Positions 7,140 through 15,762 of a stretch of 33,680 nucleotides of DNA are shown here, one piece after another (the stretch's first letter is position 1; each line of letters begins with the position of its first letter). The translations under genes and the position numbers were made by a program. Below the pieces are notes generated by a model. The model did no database searches. It was not told the DNA's origin and saw only the letters and a list, made by a program, of their open reading frames with translations. This DNA is from DASVLX01 sp035552275 (GTDB lineage: Bacteria > Actinomycetota > Actinomycetes > Mycobacteriales > Pseudonocardiaceae): the NCBI GenBank assembly GCA_035552275.1, contig DASZLR010000162.1, forward strand, positions 1 through 33,680, read 5' to 3'.

Positions 7140-8221
7140 CGGCGCAGCCCCAGGAAGTTCTTGGTGCACCGGCGAAGCAGGTCGACCAGCTCCGCGTTCA
7201 CCAGTTCGGGTCGTTCCAGCATGACCATGTGCCCGGCACCCTCCACTTTGGTCACATTGGCCGAGGGTAGTTCGGCGGCGATCCGCTCGGTGTGCTGGTA
7301 CGGGGTGAGGTGATCGTGGTCGCCGCTGATCAGCGCGACTTCGCAGTGCCGCAGCCCGGCCAGCGCGGCGTATCGGTCGTGCGTGTTGAGCGTGGGCAGG
7401 AAGTTCGTCAGTACCGACACGGGGGTCACCCGCAGCATCCGGGTCATGAACCGGACGAGGGACGGGGGCACGGACCGGTCGCCGAAGGACAGCCGTCGCA
7501 CCACCGGGCGCGCCACTCCGTCGCCGGCCTGCCGCACCCATTCGACCAGCTCCGGTTGCAGGTTCGCGATCTCGCCGACCGTTCGGGTGACCGGGTTGCG
7601 CGGGGACAGCATCGGGCGGGGCAGGCCGCGTCGGCCGACTTCGCCGGCCGAGGTGCCCAACAGCGCGACGCCACGCACCCGGTCGCCGAACAACTCCGGA
7701 CGCTGGTCGGCCAGCGCCATGATCGTCATCCCACCGAGTGAATGGCCGACGAGCACCAGCGGCCCGTCCGGCGCGACCGAGCGGATCACCGCGTCGAGGT
7801 CGTGGCCGAGTTGGTCGATGGTGCACGATTCGGCCGGCGGCTGGCCGGATCGGCCGTGCCCACGCTGGTCGTAGAGCACCAGCCGCACCCGGGGATCCGC
7901 GCCGGCGGCCAGGTCGCGGCGCTGGAAATGCCAGCAGCGCCGGGACAACGCGAACCCGTGCACCAGCACCACGGTCAGCTCGGCCTTGCCACCATCGGCC
8001 GGATCGACCTCCTCCACCGACAGCGGCACACCGTCATCGGCGGCCACCGTGCGGGTGCGGTCCGGCTTCAGCCGGCCCAGCGGCTCGTCGGCGTACGGGT
8101 CGGCCGATTCCTCGGCGGTGTGCCGGCGCTGCGACTGCACCACCCCGGCCACGGCCAAGCCGGCGACGACGGTGCCCACCACACCACCGGCGATTCCGAT
8201 CAGCCTCGGGTCAACCTTCAC
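7127..8221 (-). CDS. Alpha/beta hydrolase, membrane-anchored (364 aa)
   Basis: An N-terminal hydrophobic segment (about residues 7-28) probably anchors it to the membrane. The hydrolase core follows: oxyanion-hole motif VLVHGF (about 85-90), nucleophile elbow GHSLGG with Ser161, acid in SGDHDHLTP near 302, and catalytic His in GAGHMVML near 335. It resembles esterases or lipases found between alr and tsaE in actinobacteria; the substrate is unknown. GTG 8221 overlaps the alr stop in GTGA, so translation is coupled to alr. Its own 3' end overlaps tsaE by 13 bp. Confidence 0.9.
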   Translation of the reverse strand: MKVDPRLIGIAGGVVGTVVAGLAVAGVVQSQRRHTAEESADPYADEPLGRLKPDRTRTVAADDGVPLSVEEVDPADGGKAELTVVLVHGFALSRRCWHFQRRDLAAGADPRVRLVLYDQRGHGRSGQPPAESCTIDQLGHDLDAVIRSVAPDGPLVLVGHSLGGMTIMALADQRPELFGDRVRGVALLGTSAGEVGRRGLPRPMLSPRNPVTRTVGEIANLQPELVEWVRQAGDGVARPVVRRLSFGDRSVPPSLVRFMTRMLRVTPVSVLTNFLPTLNTHDRYAALAGLRHCEVALISGDHDHLTPYQHTERIAAELPSANVTKVEGAGHMVMLERPELVNAELVDLLRRCTKNFLGLRRWRR

Positions 8222-9378
8222 GGGACCATCTCACCAAGGTAACGGTGGGTGACCCGAGCGCGGTGCATGTTGGTGACGATCTCGTAGTGAATGGTGCCCA
8301 GGGCGTGCGCCCAGTCGGCCGCCGTCGGCTCGCCCCGGTCACCGGGTCCGAACAGCACAACTTCGGCGCCGGGCCACACCCGCGCGCCGGTGCAGTCCAC
8401 GATGATCTGGTCCATGCTGACCCGTCCCACGACCGGGCGACAAGCGCCGGCCAGCCACACGGACAGCTTCCCGGACAGCCCGCGCGGCACGCCGTCGGCG
8501 TAGCCGACCGGAACCAGGGCGAGGGTGCTGCGCTTGGACGCCGTCCAGGTGTGGCCGTAGCCGGCCGACTCGCCGGCGACGACCGACTTGACGGCCACCA
8601 CCGAGGACCGGAACGTCATCGCCGGGCGCAGGTCGGTCGGCCGGTCGACCGGATTCAGCCCGTACACGGCGATTCCGGGCCGCACCAGGTCGAAGTGCAG
8701 GTCCGGGCGGGTCAGGGTGGCCGCCGAGTTGGCCAGGTGGCGCAGTGGGTGCAGGCCGACGTCCCGGGCCTGGTGCCAGGCCAGGTCGAACCGTTTGGCC
8801 TGTAGGTCGATCGACGGATGGGTCGGCTCGTCGGCGCAGGCGAGGTGCGACCACACCGCGACCACCGCGAGCCGGCCGCCGCGCTGGGCCTCGGCGGCCT
8901 TGGCCACCAGTTCCGGCCACTCGGCCGGCGAGCAGCCGTTGCGGGACAGCCCGGTGTCGATCTTCAGATGCACCCGGGCGGGTGAACCGGCGCGGTCGGC
9001 GGCGTCCAGGATCAGGTCCAGCTCGGTTGTCGACGATGCCGACAGGTCGATCCGCGCGATGATCCCGTCCGCCCGGTCGGTGTCGGGCGTGTCCAGCCAG
9101 GCAAGGATCGGCGCGGTGATCCCGGCGGCCCGCAGTTCCAGGGCCTCCCGCTGGGAGCAGGCGCCCAGCCACTCGGCGCCGGCGGCCAGCGCGGCGCGGG
9201 CGACCGGCACCATGCCGTGCCCGTAGCCGTCCGCCTTCACCACGGCCATGGTGGCCGCGCCGGACGCGGCGGCCCGGTCGGCGAGCAGCGCCACGTTGTG
9301 CCGGATCGCCGCGAGGTCGACCAGCGCCTCGGCGCGGGCCGCGTTCTGCACCCCGGTCATCCCGGTCATGCCCGTCAT
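8218..9378 (-). CDS. alr: Alanine racemase
   Basis: PLP-dependent conversion of L-alanine to D-alanine for peptidoglycan. The PLP-binding lysine sits in AVVKADGYGHG (Lys48 from the chosen start), the second-base tyrosine in AGYGHTW, and the family motifs HLKIDTGLSRNG, LANSAA, RPGIAVYG and SMDQ are present. Length (386 aa) is normal. The start is ambiguous: three in-frame ATGs, at 9378, 9369 and 9360, encode an M-T-G triplet repeated three times, none with a good ribosome binding site. The frame also runs open far upstream, but that stretch is low-quality Arg-rich sequence over the end of nnr. It lies 35 bp after nnr. Confidence 0.96.
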   Translation of the reverse strand: MTGMTGMTGVQNAARAEALVDLAAIRHNVALLADRAAASGAATMAVVKADGYGHGMVPVARAALAAGAEWLGACSQREALELRAAGITAPILAWLDTPDTDRADGIIARIDLSASSTTELDLILDAADRAGSPARVHLKIDTGLSRNGCSPAEWPELVAKAAEAQRGGRLAVVAVWSHLACADEPTHPSIDLQAKRFDLAWHQARDVGLHPLRHLANSAATLTRPDLHFDLVRPGIAVYGLNPVDRPTDLRPAMTFRSSVVAVKSVVAGESAGYGHTWTASKRSTLALVPVGYADGVPRGLSGKLSVWLAGACRPVVGRVSMDQIIVDCTGARVWPGAEVVLFGPGDRGEPTAADWAHALGTIHYEIVTNMHRARVTHRYLGEMVP

Positions 9379-9413
9379 GCTGTCACAGTTTCGGTCACCG
9401 ACGGTAGTCGCTA

Positions 9414-10865
9414 TCACCAGGCGGCGGCTGCGGCGGCGCGCAGCGAGCGGACCGCCGCTGGAATGGCGTCGGCGATGCCGGCGGCCGGCACCGGAGCGCC
9501 GTTCGCGCCCAGATCGGCGGCCAGCCCGTGCGCGTAGGCGGCCGCCCCCGCGGCGAACCATGGATCGAGGCCGGCGGCCAGCAGCGCGCCGATGATGCCG
9601 GACAGCACGTCACCGGAGCCGGCGGTGGCCGGCCACGCCGAGCGGGCCGGATTGACCAGCGCCCGGCCATCCGGCGCGGCCACCACGGTGGTGGTGCCCT
9701 TGAGCAGCAGCACCACGTTGAACCGCTGGGCGGCCTGACGGGCGGCGTTCACCCGATCGGGGCCAACTGGGCCGGCCAGCCGGGCGAACTCGCCGTCGTG
9801 CGGGGTGAGCACCACGGGCGTGTCCGGATCGCGGGCGTCCCACAGTCCGGGGTGCTCGGCCAGCATGGTGATGCCGTCCGCGTCCACGCACACCGGCACG
9901 CCGAGCCCGAGCACGTGCCGCAGCGCGTCCTGGGACACCCCGCCGACGCCGAAACCGGGCCCGATCACCCAGGCCTGCACCCGGCCGGCGTCAGTCACCG
10001 AACCGGTGGCGATCACCTCCGGCCAGCGCGTGCGGACGGCGTCGGCGGCGGTGCCCGCGAACCGCACCATGCCGGACGTGGCTTGCACCGCGCCGCCGGC
10101 GGACAGCACGGCCGCGCCGGGAAATCGTGGCGAGCCGGCAGCGATGCCGGTGACGCCCTGGCTGTACTTGTCGTCGGCGGGACCGGGAATCGGCCAGGCG
10201 GCGCCGACGTCGGAGGCATCGAGCTGGACCAGATCAGGCGCGGGCAGCTCCGGGCCGAGCCCGATGTCGACCAGCCGCAGCCGGCCGGTGTGCGCGGCGC
10301 CGGCGGCCAGCACGTGCGCCGGCTTGAGAGTGCCGAAGGTCACCGTCACCTCGGCCCGCACCGCCGGCCCGTCGACCGCGCCGGTGTCCGGTTCCACGCC
10401 GCTGGGCAGGTCCACCGCCAGCACCGGCGCCGTGATCAGATCGACCAGTTCGGCGGCGTTGGGGCGCAGCGGGCCGTGCGCGGACAGGCCGACGATGCCA
10501 TCGATGACCAGCTCAGCGGTACCCACGATGTCTTTGCCGCCGGAGGTGATTCGGCCGCCGGAGCGACGCAGCGCGGCCAGGCCCGGCGCGTGCACCCGAT
10601 CGGGTGACAGCAACACGGCCGTCACCGCGACCCCGCGCCGACGCAGGAACGCGCCGGCCCACAACGCGTCGCCGCCATTGCTGCCCGCGCCGACCAGCAG
10701 CACCACTCGGCGGCCGGTCACCCCGCTGGTGTGCTGGCGCAGCATCGCGACCGCCTCGGTGGCCACCCCGAACGCGGCCTTGCGCATCAGGGCAGGCTCA
10801 GGCACCCGTCGGATCAGCCGCGCCTCGGCCTCCCGGACCTGCTCAGTGGTCCAGATTCCCTGCAT
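9414..10865 (-). CDS. nnr: Bifunctional NAD(P)H-hydrate repair enzyme (epimerase + dehydratase)
   Basis: 483 aa. The N-terminal YjeF domain (about 1-215) has LVGAGSNGGDALWAG, the NAD(P)HX epimerase signature. The C-terminal ribokinase-like domain has IGPGFG, LTPHDGEFARL, KGTTTVV and TAGSGDVLSG, the ADP-dependent dehydratase signature. Together they restore hydrated NAD(P)H. ATG 10865 is preceded by GGAG and GGGGG runs. It sits 27 bp after glmS. In M. tuberculosis the equivalent is, as I recall, Rv3433c, next to glmS and alr, so the arrangement is ancestral. Confidence 0.95.
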   Translation of the reverse strand: MQGIWTTEQVREAEARLIRRVPEPALMRKAAFGVATEAVAMLRQHTSGVTGRRVVLLVGAGSNGGDALWAGAFLRRRGVAVTAVLLSPDRVHAPGLAALRRSGGRITSGGKDIVGTAELVIDGIVGLSAHGPLRPNAAELVDLITAPVLAVDLPSGVEPDTGAVDGPAVRAEVTVTFGTLKPAHVLAAGAAHTGRLRLVDIGLGPELPAPDLVQLDASDVGAAWPIPGPADDKYSQGVTGIAAGSPRFPGAAVLSAGGAVQATSGMVRFAGTAADAVRTRWPEVIATGSVTDAGRVQAWVIGPGFGVGGVSQDALRHVLGLGVPVCVDADGITMLAEHPGLWDARDPDTPVVLTPHDGEFARLAGPVGPDRVNAARQAAQRFNVVLLLKGTTTVVAAPDGRALVNPARSAWPATAGSGDVLSGIIGALLAAGLDPWFAAGAAAYAHGLAADLGANGAPVPAAGIADAIPAAVRSLRAAAAAAW

Positions 10866-10892
10866 CGGCCCCCACTCCGTGCGGTTCGGCGG

Positions 10893-12752
10893 CTACTCGA
10901 CGGTGACGGACTTGGCCAGATTACGCGGTTTGTCGACGTCGTAACCCCGGGCACGGGCGATCTCGGCGGCCAGCACCTGCAACGGCACGGTGGACACCAG
11001 CGGTTGCAGCAGAGTGGGCACCGCCGGCACTTCGATCAGGTGATCGGCGAACGGCCGGACCGTGTCGTCACCCTCTTCGGCGATCACGATCGTGCGCGCG
11101 CCGCGGGCCTGGATCTCGCTGATGTTGGACAGCAGCTTGGCGTGCAGCACCGCCCGTCCCTTGGGCGAGGGCATCACCACGACCACCGGCAGGCCCGGCT
11201 CGATCAGCGCGATCGGACCGTGCTTGAGCTCGCCGGCCGCGAAGCCCTCGGCGTGCATGTAGGCGAGTTCCTTGAGCTTGAGCGCGCCCTCCAGCGCGAC
11301 GGGGTAGCCGACGTGCCGGCCGAGGAACAGCACGGCCTTGGCGTCGGCCAGCTCCCGGCCGATCTCGCGCACCTGGTCCACGGTGTCCAGCACTCGGGCG
11401 ACCGCGGCCGGCATGGCTTCCAGCTCGGCGAACTCGCGGGCCACCTCGTCCGGGTACTTGGTGCCGCGGGCCTGCGCCAAGGCGAGCCCGACCAGGTAGT
11501 TCGCGACGATCTGGGCGAGGAACGTCTTGGTGGACGCGACCCCGATCTCCGGGCCGGCGTGGGTGTAGAGCACGGCGTCCGACTCGCGCGGGATCTGCGC
11601 GCCGTTGGTGTTGCAGATCGCCAGCACCCGGGCCTTCTGCTCGCGGGCGTGCCGGACCGCTTCGAGGGTGTCCATCGTCTCGCCGGACTGGGACACCGCG
11701 ACGACCAGGGTGTCCCGGTCCAGCACTGGATCGCGGTAGCGGAACTCGCTGGCCAGCTCGACCTCGACCGGCAGCCGGCACCAGTGCTCGATGGCGTGCT
11801 TGGCGAGCAGGCCGGAGTGGTACGCGGTGCCGCAGGCGACCACGAAGACCTTGTCGACGTCGCGCAGGTCCTGGTCGGCCAGCCGCTGCTCGTCCAGCAC
11901 GATCCGGCCGTCGGCGAAGTGCCCGCGCAGCGTGTTGGCCAGCGCCTCGGGCTGCTCCTCGATCTCCTTGAGCATGAAGTAGTCGTGGCCGCCCTTCTCG
12001 GCGGCGGACAGATCCCAGTTCACCGTGAACGGCTTGACGATTGTCGGCTCGCCGACGAAGTCGGTCACCTCGTAACCCGATCGGGTGATGACGACGACCT
12101 GGTCCTGACCCAGCTCGACGGCCTCCCGGGTGTGCTCGATGAACGCGGCCACATCGGAGGCGACGAACGTCTCGCCCTCGCCGACGCCGACCACCAGCGG
12201 CGAGGACCGGCGGGCGGCCACGATCAGGTCCGGCTGCTGGGCGTGGCTGACCACCAGGGTGAAGGCACCTTCGAGCCGCCGGCACACCGCGCGAACGCTG
12301 GCGGCCAGGTCGCCGGCGGTGTCACCGGACTGGTAGGCACGGGCGATCAGGTGCGCGGCCGTCTCGCTGTCGGTGTCGCTGGCCATCTCGACGCCGTCGG
12401 CCTCCAGCTCCCGGCGCAGCGCGGCGAAGTTCTCGATGATGCCGTTGTGCACGACGGCGACCTGGCCGGTGGTGTCCCGGTGCGGGTGCGAGTTGCGGTC
12501 GACCGGCGGGCCATGGGTGGCCCACCGGGTGTGGCCGATGCCGGCGGTGCCGGCGAAGGCGTCCCGGCCGACCACGTCCAGCTCGGCCTCCAGGTTGGCC
12601 AGCCGACCGGCTTTGCGCTCGACTGCCAGGCCATCGGCGGTGAGCACCGCCACCCCGGCCGAGTCGTAGCCGCGGTATTCCAGCCGCCGCAGCCCATCGA
12701 GCACCACGTCCAAGGCGGGGCGGTGCCCCACATAACCCACGATTCCGCACAC
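10893..12752 (-). CDS. glmS: Glutamine-fructose-6-phosphate aminotransferase (isomerizing)
   Basis: 619 aa. First committed step to UDP-GlcNAc: fructose-6-phosphate plus glutamine gives glucosamine-6-phosphate. The N-terminal Cys (MCGIVGYVG) is the glutaminase nucleophile; RLEYRGYDSAG, the TRWATHG loop and two SIS domains (about 290-430 and 460-600) follow, with the conserved C-terminus DVDKPRNLAKSVTVE. The start is GTG 12752. No glmS ribozyme is possible in the 83-bp upstream gap. It heads a tight leftward run with nnr, alr, the hydrolase and tsaE. GlmM, the next enzyme of the pathway, is encoded 6 kb away in this window. Confidence 0.97.
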   Translation of the reverse strand: MCGIVGYVGHRPALDVVLDGLRRLEYRGYDSAGVAVLTADGLAVERKAGRLANLEAELDVVGRDAFAGTAGIGHTRWATHGPPVDRNSHPHRDTTGQVAVVHNGIIENFAALRRELEADGVEMASDTDSETAAHLIARAYQSGDTAGDLAASVRAVCRRLEGAFTLVVSHAQQPDLIVAARRSSPLVVGVGEGETFVASDVAAFIEHTREAVELGQDQVVVITRSGYEVTDFVGEPTIVKPFTVNWDLSAAEKGGHDYFMLKEIEEQPEALANTLRGHFADGRIVLDEQRLADQDLRDVDKVFVVACGTAYHSGLLAKHAIEHWCRLPVEVELASEFRYRDPVLDRDTLVVAVSQSGETMDTLEAVRHAREQKARVLAICNTNGAQIPRESDAVLYTHAGPEIGVASTKTFLAQIVANYLVGLALAQARGTKYPDEVAREFAELEAMPAAVARVLDTVDQVREIGRELADAKAVLFLGRHVGYPVALEGALKLKELAYMHAEGFAAGELKHGPIALIEPGLPVVVVMPSPKGRAVLHAKLLSNISEIQARGARTIVIAEEGDDTVRPFADHLIEVPAVPTLLQPLVSTVPLQVLAAEIARARGYDVDKPRNLAKSVTVE

Positions 12753-12835
12753 GCCTCACAGCGTAAGCACAGGGCGGGTCCGGCCCGCCAGTGTCCAGAG
12801 GTCCTCGCGCGGCCCGATGCAGTACCTTCTGGGCC
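12753..12835. promoter_or_regulatory. Divergent glmS / hydrolase promoter region
   Basis: 83 bp between two divergent starts must hold both promoters. It contains a GC hairpin, GGCGGG (12773-12778) with CCCGCC (12784-12789). I see no clear -10/-35 pair on either strand. Confidence 0.45.
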
Positions 12836-13678
12836 ATGTCGAAGGCCCCATCCACGGCGAAGGAACTGTTCGCCGAGCTGGCCGGCCCCGGTCCGCACGA
12901 AGTGCTGCGGGGGGATCTGGCGGCGGCCGGAGTGCAGGGGACGGTGTTCACTCCCCGATCCGGGCTGGGGCTGCCGGCGGTGGTCTTCGGACATGGCTGG
13001 CTGCAGCCGCCGATCCGATACCGGAACCTGTTGCGCCACTTGGCGTCCTGGGGCGTCGTGGTGGCGTGCCCGGCCACGCAGGCCGGTCCGCTGCCCTCGT
13101 ACCAGCGGTACGCCGACGACCTGCGGACCGCACTGGACGTCTGCGCCGGGGTTCGGCTGGGCGGCGGGGAGATCAGCGTCGATCCGGCCAGACTCGGGCT
13201 GGCCGGACATTCCACCGGCGGCGGCAGCGCGGTGCTCGCGGCGGCGGCGGAAAGCTCAGCGGCTGGCCGGGTCCGCGCGGTGGCGACCCTGGCCGTGGCC
13301 GAGGTGCGGCCGTCGGCAGCGGCGGCTGCCGCCGAGTGTGCGATGCCAGGCCTGCACCTGGCGGCGGGCCGGGACCTGATCGCGCCGCCGGTCGCGCACG
13401 CCGAGGAGATCGCGGCGAACTGGCGCGGCCCGGTCACGGTGCGCGGACTGGCCAAGGCCACCCATCTCGGCTTCACCCAGGGCCGGCACTGGAGCGAGCT
13501 GCTGTTGGACGGCAAGCCCGAGCCGGCCAGCCGGCGAGCCGCGCAGGCACTGCTGACCGCGTTCTTTCGCTTCCATCTGGCGGGCGACGGCCGGGTCCGG
13601 CCACTGCTGGACAACGACGTGAAGGCGTGCCCGATCACCTACCGGCGGGAACCGCGCCGGCCCGCTCGGGCCGCCTGA
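12836..13678 (+). CDS. Chlorophyllase-like alpha/beta hydrolase (280 aa)
   Basis: Alpha/beta-hydrolase fold of the chlorophyllase/dienelactone-hydrolase-like group: VVFGHGW oxyanion motif at about 49-55 and nucleophile elbow GHSTGGG with Ser126. The catalytic His is probably in KATHLGF near residue 207, and the acid is less obvious (GRDLIAPP). There is no signal peptide. ATG 12836 was chosen over an upstream in-frame ATG, which would encode an unnatural Cys/Arg-rich extension. The length and position beside glmS on the opposite strand match M. tuberculosis Rv3438 as I recall it. The last 88 bp of the gene are repeated at 14462-14549. Substrate unknown. Confidence 0.85.
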   Translation: MSKAPSTAKELFAELAGPGPHEVLRGDLAAAGVQGTVFTPRSGLGLPAVVFGHGWLQPPIRYRNLLRHLASWGVVVACPATQAGPLPSYQRYADDLRTALDVCAGVRLGGGEISVDPARLGLAGHSTGGGSAVLAAAAESSAAGRVRAVATLAVAEVRPSAAAAAAECAMPGLHLAAGRDLIAPPVAHAEEIAANWRGPVTVRGLAKATHLGFTQGRHWSELLLDGKPEPASRRAAQALLTAFFRFHLAGDGRVRPLLDNDVKACPITYRREPRRPARAA

Positions 13679-14451
13679 ACGAAACCCTCCTGGTCGCTGG
13701 GTCTGGACCGGTACCCTGCTGGATCATGACCTACGGACCGCCGCAGCCGGGATGGACGCCGGGCCCGCAGCCGAACTATCCACAGCAGCAGCCGGGTTAC
13801 CCACAAACACCGGCGCCGCAGGGACAACCCGGCTATCCGGCGCCGAACCCGATGGCCGGTCCTTATGGGCCGCCCGCACTGTACGGTCGGCCAAGGCCCG
13901 CCGGGCCGCCAACTCCGCTGATCGCCGGCGTCGGTGCCCTGTTGGCCGCGTCGCTCACGGCCTTGATCCCGACGCTGATCATTCTCACCGCATCAGGACA
14001 CATCGACGCCGGCTATCTCCCGGGCATCATCGTCATTCCGGCGCTCGGCACTATCCTCTTGCTCATCGGCGGGATACTGCTGTTCAACCGAAAGATTGCC
14101 GGCCGAATACTCGTCATCCTCGCCCTGGCCACCAATATTCTCGCTTTGGCAATACAGGTTGTTGCTGGCGACTATTGGGATTTCCAATCCATCGGCCGCT
14201 GGGTCTACAGCCTCATATGGTACGGGTACCGCGACTATTTCCAGATCATCGCGCTGGTGGCACTGATCGCGGAGCTTGCCGCACTTGTGCTGTCTTTGTT
14301 CCGAATGCGCACGCCGACGGCCGGGCCATCGCTGGCGTATCCGCAGCAGCCCGGTTTCGCGCCGCCGCAAGGGTTCTCGCCGCCGCGGCAGCCGGGATAT
14401 CCGCAGCCACCGCAACAACCCGGTTATCCCCAGCAGCCGCCGGGACCCTAA
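13591..14451. repeat. Tandem duplication, unit 1
   Basis: The 3' end of the hydrolase gene, the spacer and the whole following membrane-protein gene are repeated as unit 2 (14462-15330) at an offset of 870-871 bp. The 5' parts (hydrolase tail, spacer and first codons MTYGPPQPGWTPGP) are still about 90% identical; the rest of the membrane gene has diverged strongly. Confidence 0.85.
13726..14451 (+). CDS. Pro-rich four-helix membrane protein, copy 1 (241 aa)
   Basis: The N-terminus (about 1-65) is a cytoplasmic-looking Pro/Gln/Tyr-Gly tail with repeated QPGYP units. Four hydrophobic helices follow between about 66 and 200 (LIAGVGALLAASLTALI; IIVIPALGTILLLIGGILLF; ILVILALATNILAL; IIALVALIAELAALVL), then a second Pro-rich tail of the same kind. 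Such disordered tails are common on actinobacterial membrane proteins; no enzymatic motif is visible. It starts 47 bp after the hydrolase gene and may be co-transcribed. Position resembles Rv3437, a membrane protein next to Rv3438. It has a tandem paralogue immediately downstream. Function unknown. Confidence 0.85.
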   Translation: MTYGPPQPGWTPGPQPNYPQQQPGYPQTPAPQGQPGYPAPNPMAGPYGPPALYGRPRPAGPPTPLIAGVGALLAASLTALIPTLIILTASGHIDAGYLPGIIVIPALGTILLLIGGILLFNRKIAGRILVILALATNILALAIQVVAGDYWDFQSIGRWVYSLIWYGYRDYFQIIALVALIAELAALVLSLFRMRTPTAGPSLAYPQQPGFAPPQGFSPPRQPGYPQPPQQPGYPQQPPGP

Positions 14452-14461
14452 ATCTCCGGGG

Positions 14462-14549
14462 CCGGGTGCGGCCACTGCTGGACAACGACGTGAAGGCCTG
14501 CCCGATCACCTACCGCCGGGAACCGCGCCGATCCGTTCGGGCGGCCTGA
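14462..14549 (+). pseudogene. Duplicated C-terminal scrap of the hydrolase gene
   Basis: Eighty-eight bp match the end of the hydrolase gene (13591-13678), with 7 mismatches and the same TGA. Read in the hydrolase frame, five changes are synonymous and two are not (Pro/Ser, Ala/Val). It has no start and is too short to be functional; it marks where the tandem duplication began. Confidence 0.9.
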
Positions 14550-14595
14550 ACGAAACCCGCTTGGTGCTGGGCGCGCACCGGTACTGTTCCGGATC

Positions 14596-15330
14596 ATGAC
14601 GTACGGACCGCCGCAACCGGGTTGGACGCCGGGACCACCTCAGGTGCCGGGAGCGCAGCAGATGCCGACACCGCCCGGGCAACCTGGCTATCCCCCGCCC
14701 GGCCAACCGCCGTATGGCGCGCCGCCGCCGGGCTACGGCCAGCCGCCCGGCTATGGTCAGCCACCTGGCCAGCCGCCGGTCAAGCGGTCGCCGACACCGG
14801 TCATCGCCGGCGTCGTCGCGGTCGCGGCAGCGGTGCTCATCGGTCTCAGCCTGATCTTCCTGCTCACGACGGAGACCTTTCTCGCGAAACGCATCGGCTT
14901 GCAACTGAGCGTCCTGCCGGTTATCGAGCTGATTCTGCTGATCGTCGGCGGCATACTGGTGTTCAACCGGAACGTCATCGGCCGAGTACTGCTGATCGTG
15001 GCACTCGTCATCGAAATCATCGGCATCGCACTCAGCCTGCCCGGAATCTTGATCCAGTTCACTTATCTCGATTTCCGGCTGCTACAACCGCTTTTTCACG
15101 GTGAAGAGCCCGATACCTACGGCCTGGCCTGGCTGTTCGGACTTGTGCTGGTCCCGGTGGCCGCCATCCTGTCGCTGCGGATGTCGTTGCGACCACGGTT
15201 CCCGAATCCGACATACCCAAACCAGCCCCCGCTGCCGGGATACGTTGCGCAGCAACCGAATCCCTATCCGCCGCAGCAGCCGGGCGGCTATCCAGCGCCG
15301 CCACCCGGCTATCCGCCGCAGCAACAGTAA
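14596..15330 (+). CDS. Pro-rich four-helix membrane protein, copy 2 (244 aa)
   Basis: Paralogue of the preceding gene: identical first residues, a longer Gly-Tyr-Gly-Gln-Pro tail (GYGQPPGYGQPPGQPP), four hydrophobic helices between about 67 and 195 including IVGGILVFNRNVIGRVLLIV, and a Pro/Tyr/Gln C-terminal tail. The membrane core is only moderately similar to copy 1 although the upstream duplicated DNA is well conserved, suggesting faster change in the core. ATG 14596 corresponds to the start of copy 1. Its TAA directly abuts the stop codon of the convergent coiled-coil gene. Function unknown. Confidence 0.85.
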   Translation: MTYGPPQPGWTPGPPQVPGAQQMPTPPGQPGYPPPGQPPYGAPPPGYGQPPGYGQPPGQPPVKRSPTPVIAGVVAVAAAVLIGLSLIFLLTTETFLAKRIGLQLSVLPVIELILLIVGGILVFNRNVIGRVLLIVALVIEIIGIALSLPGILIQFTYLDFRLLQPLFHGEEPDTYGLAWLFGLVLVPVAAILSLRMSLRPRFPNPTYPNQPPLPGYVAQQPNPYPPQQPGGYPAPPPGYPPQQQ

Positions 15331-15762
15331 TCAGCCCGGCCCGCGCTGCATCCAGGTCTGACCGGAGAAATCCTCGTCATCGTCCTCGACCGGACGAGCC
15401 CGCCGGACCGGCGGCGCCGGCCTGGTCGGCCGGCGGGCGGCGAACGGCCGGGTCGCCGCCTCGGCGCGCGCGGGATGGCTGATCCGGCCGGTGTCCTCGT
15501 CGTCCTCTTCCGGTCCGAATTTCATCAGGTTCGGCGGGGGGACGATTCGAGCCGGCGGCTGCTCGGATTCCTCGGCGGCCTTGGCCAGTTCTTCCTTCTC
15601 CCGCGCGAGTTTTTCCTCGCGCTCGGCGATCTGCCGATCGAGTTCCTTCATTTGGTCGTCGAAATCGGCCTGGATGTCGGTCATGGCTCGGTTGAACTCG
15701 CCCAGCCGAGCCTCGAACGGCGCGGAGATCGCGCGGACGATCGGGTCGTTATCGTTGATCAC
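15331..15762 (-). CDS. Acidic coiled-coil protein, probable ESX accessory (143 aa)
   Basis: Residues 15-70 form a strongly predicted charged coiled coil (DDQMKELDRQIAEREEKLAR and onward), followed by a Pro/Arg-rich linker and an acidic C-terminus DDDEDFSGQTWM. N-terminal coil plus a DEDFSG-type tail resembles small YbaB-like or hypothetical proteins that accompany WXG100/EspC-type genes in Pseudonocardiales, as far as I recall. GTG 15762 overlaps the stop of the 718-aa gene in GTGA, so the two are translationally coupled. It may act as a chaperone or partner for the upstream secreted proteins; that is inference from context. Confidence 0.75.
   Translation of the reverse strand: MINDNDPIVRAISAPFEARLGEFNRAMTDIQADFDDQMKELDRQIAEREEKLAREKEELAKAAEESEQPPARIVPPPNLMKFGPEEDDEDTGRISHPARAEAATRPFAARRPTRPAPPVRRARPVEDDDEDFSGQTWMQRGPG

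Larger units (their letters stand above)
14462..15330. repeat. Tandem duplication, unit 2
   Basis: Second copy of the hydrolase tail plus membrane gene. Both membrane genes begin with the same 14 residues and share the QPGYP-type tails and the GGIL-FNR--GR-L-I segment after the second helix. Confidence 0.85.

Noticed and set aside
12753..12835. glmS ribozyme or other riboswitch upstream of glmS
   Set aside because: Only 83 bp, shared with a divergent gene, without the ribozyme core; that ribozyme is typical of Firmicutes.
10731..13379. Long plus-strand open frame opposite glmS
   Set aside because: Overlaps glmS, part of nnr and the hydrolase in other frames; no recognisable domain and unnatural composition.
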